Shown piece after piece: positions 6,161 through 8,263 of a DNA stretch of 8,263 nucleotides. Position 1 is the stretch's first letter; each line of letters begins with the position of its first letter. This DNA is from an uncultured Lachnospiraceae bacterium (GTDB taxonomy: Bacteria; Bacillota; Clostridia; Lachnospirales; Lachnospiraceae). The notes below the pieces were generated by a model. That model was not told the DNA's origin. It worked only from the letters and a program-made list of their open reading frames with translations, and searched no databases. A program made the translations under genes and the position numbers. The stretch spans positions 1 to 8,263 of the forward strand of contig CADBOW010000100.1 of the NCBI GenBank assembly GCA_902796375.1. The letters are read 5' to 3'.

Positions 6161-6844
6161 TTACGCTCTAAGAACTTCTGCAATCTCGCCCGGGGTATGG
6201 GCCACTCCGATATTGGGAAATGCTTCCACATCCCGATCCGTCAGGAATCCGAAGCCGTAGGTGACTCCCAGGAAAGGCACGCCGGCTCCCCTTGCACCCT
6301 CGGCATCCGTATAGGCATCCCCCACCATTACGGCTTCCTCCGCTTCCACTCCCAGCTCCCGGATGGTCAGCTGCAGGACCTCCGCCTTGGACATCAGTCC
6401 GTCCGGATCCTGTCCGTGGATCACATCAAAATAATCCGCCAGTCCCTTTTCCGTGAGCAGCAGCTTTGCCTGATCCTCTCTCTTATAGGTGCAGACCCCC
6501 AGCAGATAGCCTTCCGATCCCAGTCTCTGCAGAAGCTCCTCCATTCCGTCATAATGGGACGCAAAGAAGATATCATGCTCCAGATAATGATTCCGGAATG
6601 CATGCATGGCCACCTTGGCCTCGTCTTCCCCGATCCCGTAGACCTCCTTCATTCTGTGATGAATGGGAGGGCCGATGAAGGTCCGGTACATATCCTCCGG
6701 AAGCGGATCATAGCCCATTTTCCGGATCATGGTCTTCACCGAACGGATGATGCCTTCGCTGGTATCCAGGAGGGTCCCGTCCAGGTCGAAGATCACCGCT
6801 CTGGTCTGAGAGGCACCCCGGCCTCTCTCCGGATGACCTGTCAT
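6161..6844 (-). CDS. HAD superfamily phosphatase (Gph/PGP-like, subfamily IA)
   Basis: A 227-residue HAD hydrolase with all four motifs: DLDGTLLDT (nucleophile Asp20 and acid/base Asp22), CTYK with Thr119 as motif II, Lys153 in GLMSKAEVL as motif III, and VGDAYTDAEGA with Asp176 and Asp180 binding Mg. A helical cap (about 33-100) between motifs I and II places it with phosphoglycolate phosphatase-like enzymes. It should remove phosphate from a small cytosolic metabolite. Phosphoglycolate or a sugar phosphate of the neighbouring pathway are both possible. The start is uncertain: 6844 (ATG, AAGGG 5 bases upstream) is preferred because motif I normally lies near the N-terminus. GTG at 6874 and ATG at 6916 (GAGGG 7 bases upstream) also have plausible sites and would add 10 or 24 charged residues. 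It follows polC with no terminator between them. Confidence 0.88.
   Translation of the reverse strand: MTGHPERGRGASQTRAVIFDLDGTLLDTSEGIIRSVKTMIRKMGYDPLPEDMYRTFIGPPIHHRMKEVYGIGEDEAKVAMHAFRNHYLEHDIFFASHYDGMEELLQRLGSEGYLLGVCTYKREDQAKLLLTEKGLADYFDVIHGQDPDGLMSKAEVLQLTIRELGVEAEEAVMVGDAYTDAEGARGAGVPFLGVTYGFGFLTDRDVEAFPNIGVAHTPGEIAEVLRA
6808..6827. repeat. 7-bp inverted repeat at the 5' end of the HAD coding region
   Basis: GAGAGGC (6808-6814) and GCCTCTC (6821-6827) flank a 6-base loop. The element falls in codons 6-13 of the HAD gene if translation starts at 6844. A stem this near the start codon could slow initiation. It may equally be a by-product of the Gly/Arg-rich codons there. Confidence 0.35.
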
Positions 6845-6939
6845 GCAATCCCTTTTTTTATTTTCCGATTCCACTCCTTCTTCTCCTTTTCTCCCGCTCT
6901 CACAGCATTTACCCATGAACCGACCCTCAGGGTGTCAGA

Positions 6940-8263
6940 TCAGATAAAGTCAAATTCCAGCTGTCCGGTCCGGGGCATATCTCCCAGAATCCCCAGCTCC
7001 GCCATCTTCTCAATGACGGTGCCGGACAGCTTCGCCCGGCTCTTCAGCTCCGCCTGGGACAGGAAAATGCCTTCCTTTGCCGCAGCCTTCAACTGGGCCG
7101 CCGCATTTTCACCCATTCCGTCAATGGATGAAAAGCTGGGCATGATCTTTCCGTCGATGATCTGGAAATATCTGTCATCTGCACGGTAGATATCGATGGG
7201 CATGAACTCCAGGCCCCGGGCATACATTTCCTGCACGATCCGCATGTCACGGATGGAGTCATCATCCTTCGCCGTTTTCTCAAACTTCTCCTTCTTCTGA
7301 AGGGCATGCAGCTCCCGATCCAGCCGTTCCCGTCCCTGACACATGGTTTCATAGGAGAAGGCCTTGGCGCGGATACTGAAGAAGGCCGCATAGTAGGCCA
7401 GGGGGTGGTACACCTTGAAGTAAGCCACGCGCCATGCCATCATGACATAGGCAACCGCATGAGCCTTGGGGAACATGTACTTGATCTTCTGACAGCTCCA
7501 TACGTACCAGTCCGGCACGCCGTGTTCCGCCATCTCTTCCTTCCACTCATCCCACTTGTCACATTTTCCCTTGGCCACGATACCCTTCCGCACCTTCTCC
7601 ATGATGTCGAAGGCGTCACCGGAGGGCAGACCCATATGCATCAGATAGACCATGATATCGTCACGGCAGCAGATGGCCGAGGACAGCTTACACTTTCCGG
7701 AGGCGATGAGCTCCTGGGCGTTGCCCAGCCACACGTCGGTTCCGTGGGAAAGACCTGATATACGCACCAGATCCGAGAAATTCTCCGGATTGGCGTCGAT
7801 AACCATCTGCATGGCGAAGTCCGTTCCGAACTCCGGAATTCCAAGGCAGCCCAGCCGCGTCCCGTCGATATCCGCCGGGGTGATCCCCAGGGAATCCGTT
7901 CCATGGAACAACGCCATGACCTTCTTATCATCCAGGGGAACCTGCTTCGCATCCAGTCCCGTCAGATCCTCCAGCCGCCTGATCATGGTGGGATCATCAT
8001 GTCCCAGAATATCAAACTTCAGCAGGTTATGATCGATGGAATGGTATTCAAAATGTGTCGTGATCTGATCCGAGGTCATATCATTGGCCGGCTTCTGGAT
8101 GGGCGTAAAGCTGTAGATTTCCTCCGTATCCGGCATAACGATGATACCGCCGGGATGCTGGCCTGTGGAGCGCTTGACTCCCAGGCAGTGCTTGACGAGG
8201 CGGTTCATTTCCGCATTCCGCATGGTGATGCCTCTTCGCTCGCAGAAGCCCTTGATATAACCG
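6940..8263 (-). CDS. polC: DNA polymerase III alpha subunit, PolC type, C-terminal part (5' end outside window)
   Basis: The last 440 residues of the replicative DNA polymerase PolC; the reading frame stays open to the right edge. GVKRSTGQHPGGIIVMP, just inside the edge, is a PolC signature. LLKFDILGHDDPTMIRRL follows: its first Asp (codon 8013-8011) corresponds to the third catalytic carboxylate of the polymerase site. Further PolC blocks are DVWLGNAQELI, the RDDIMVYL segment, KIKYMFPKAHAVAYVMMAWR and the helix-hairpin-helix region around PSFSSIDGMGENAAAQL. The C-terminus GQLEFDFI fits the beta-clamp binding motif (family ending QLSLF), so the gene is complete at its 3' end. The protein copies the chromosome at the fork together with the clamp. 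The stop is followed by only a short ACCCTGAGGGT palindrome and no terminator before the HAD gene. PolC is confined mostly to Firmicutes and some related lineages. Confidence 0.97.
   Translation of the reverse strand, partial: GYIKGFCERRGITMRNAEMNRLVKHCLGVKRSTGQHPGGIIVMPDTEEIYSFTPIQKPANDMTSDQITTHFEYHSIDHNLLKFDILGHDDPTMIRRLEDLTGLDAKQVPLDDKKVMALFHGTDSLGITPADIDGTRLGCLGIPEFGTDFAMQMVIDANPENFSDLVRISGLSHGTDVWLGNAQELIASGKCKLSSAICCRDDIMVYLMHMGLPSGDAFDIMEKVRKGIVAKGKCDKWDEWKEEMAEHGVPDWYVWSCQKIKYMFPKAHAVAYVMMAWRVAYFKVYHPLAYYAAFFSIRAKAFSYETMCQGRERLDRELHALQKKEKFEKTAKDDDSIRDMRIVQEMYARGLEFMPIDIYRADDRYFQIIDGKIMPSFSSIDGMGENAAAQLKAAAKEGIFLSQAELKSRAKLSGTVIEKMAELGILGDMPRTGQLEFDFI

Noticed and set aside
1..8263. 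CRISPR array, tRNA, rRNA, insertion sequence or phage genes
   Set aside because: I looked for spaced direct repeats, tRNA-like cloverleaf segments, transposase motifs and terminal inverted repeats and saw none; nearly all sequence is used by the seven genes.

Overview
The window looks like part of a Firmicutes (Bacillota) chromosome. The main evidence is the C-terminal third of a PolC-type DNA polymerase III alpha subunit at the right edge, an enzyme typical of low-G+C Gram-positive bacteria and their clostridial relatives. The moderately high G+C (hand-counted lines inside genes run about 58-63%), the many TCCGGA-like codon pairs and the strong purine-rich ribosome binding sites would suit a clostridial, perhaps Lachnospiraceae-like, organism. 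That narrower placement is an inference.

All seven supported genes lie on the minus strand, so they read from right to left. In transcription order they are: the 3' part of polC (6940-8263); a HAD phosphatase (6161-6844); a thiamine-diphosphate (ThDP) enzyme of the acetolactate-synthase superfamily (4161-6038); a two-domain protein with an N-terminal DRE-TIM aldolase and a C-terminal domain resembling DUF115/MptE (2507-4084); an NAD-dependent sugar epimerase/dehydratase-like SDR (1418-2404); a membrane-anchored family 2 glycosyltransferase (349-1326); and the first 82 codons of a CapD/LegB-like nucleotide-sugar 4,6-dehydratase (1-248). Gaps are 76-122 bases. No gene overlaps another, and no convincing intrinsic terminator separates them, so polC transcription could run into the cluster. 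A candidate promoter (-10 TATAAT) lies upstream of the glycosyltransferase.

Between polC and the left edge, the genes read as a surface-glycan or protein-glycosylation locus. The dehydratase and epimerase would make a keto or deoxy nucleotide sugar. The ThDP carboligase and the aldolase handle two- or three-carbon keto units, and the HAD enzyme could dephosphorylate an intermediate. The glycosyltransferase would load sugar onto a lipid carrier. The aldolase fusion beside a ThDP carboligase, with no branched-chain amino acid or aromatic-degradation partner genes, is the most interesting part. It suggests a chain-extended or branched sugar whose structure cannot be read from sequence alone.

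Smaller points are a nested palindrome/hairpin between the HAD and ThDP genes that resembles a REP-type element, and a drop in G+C at the left edge (about 47% over 1-360).
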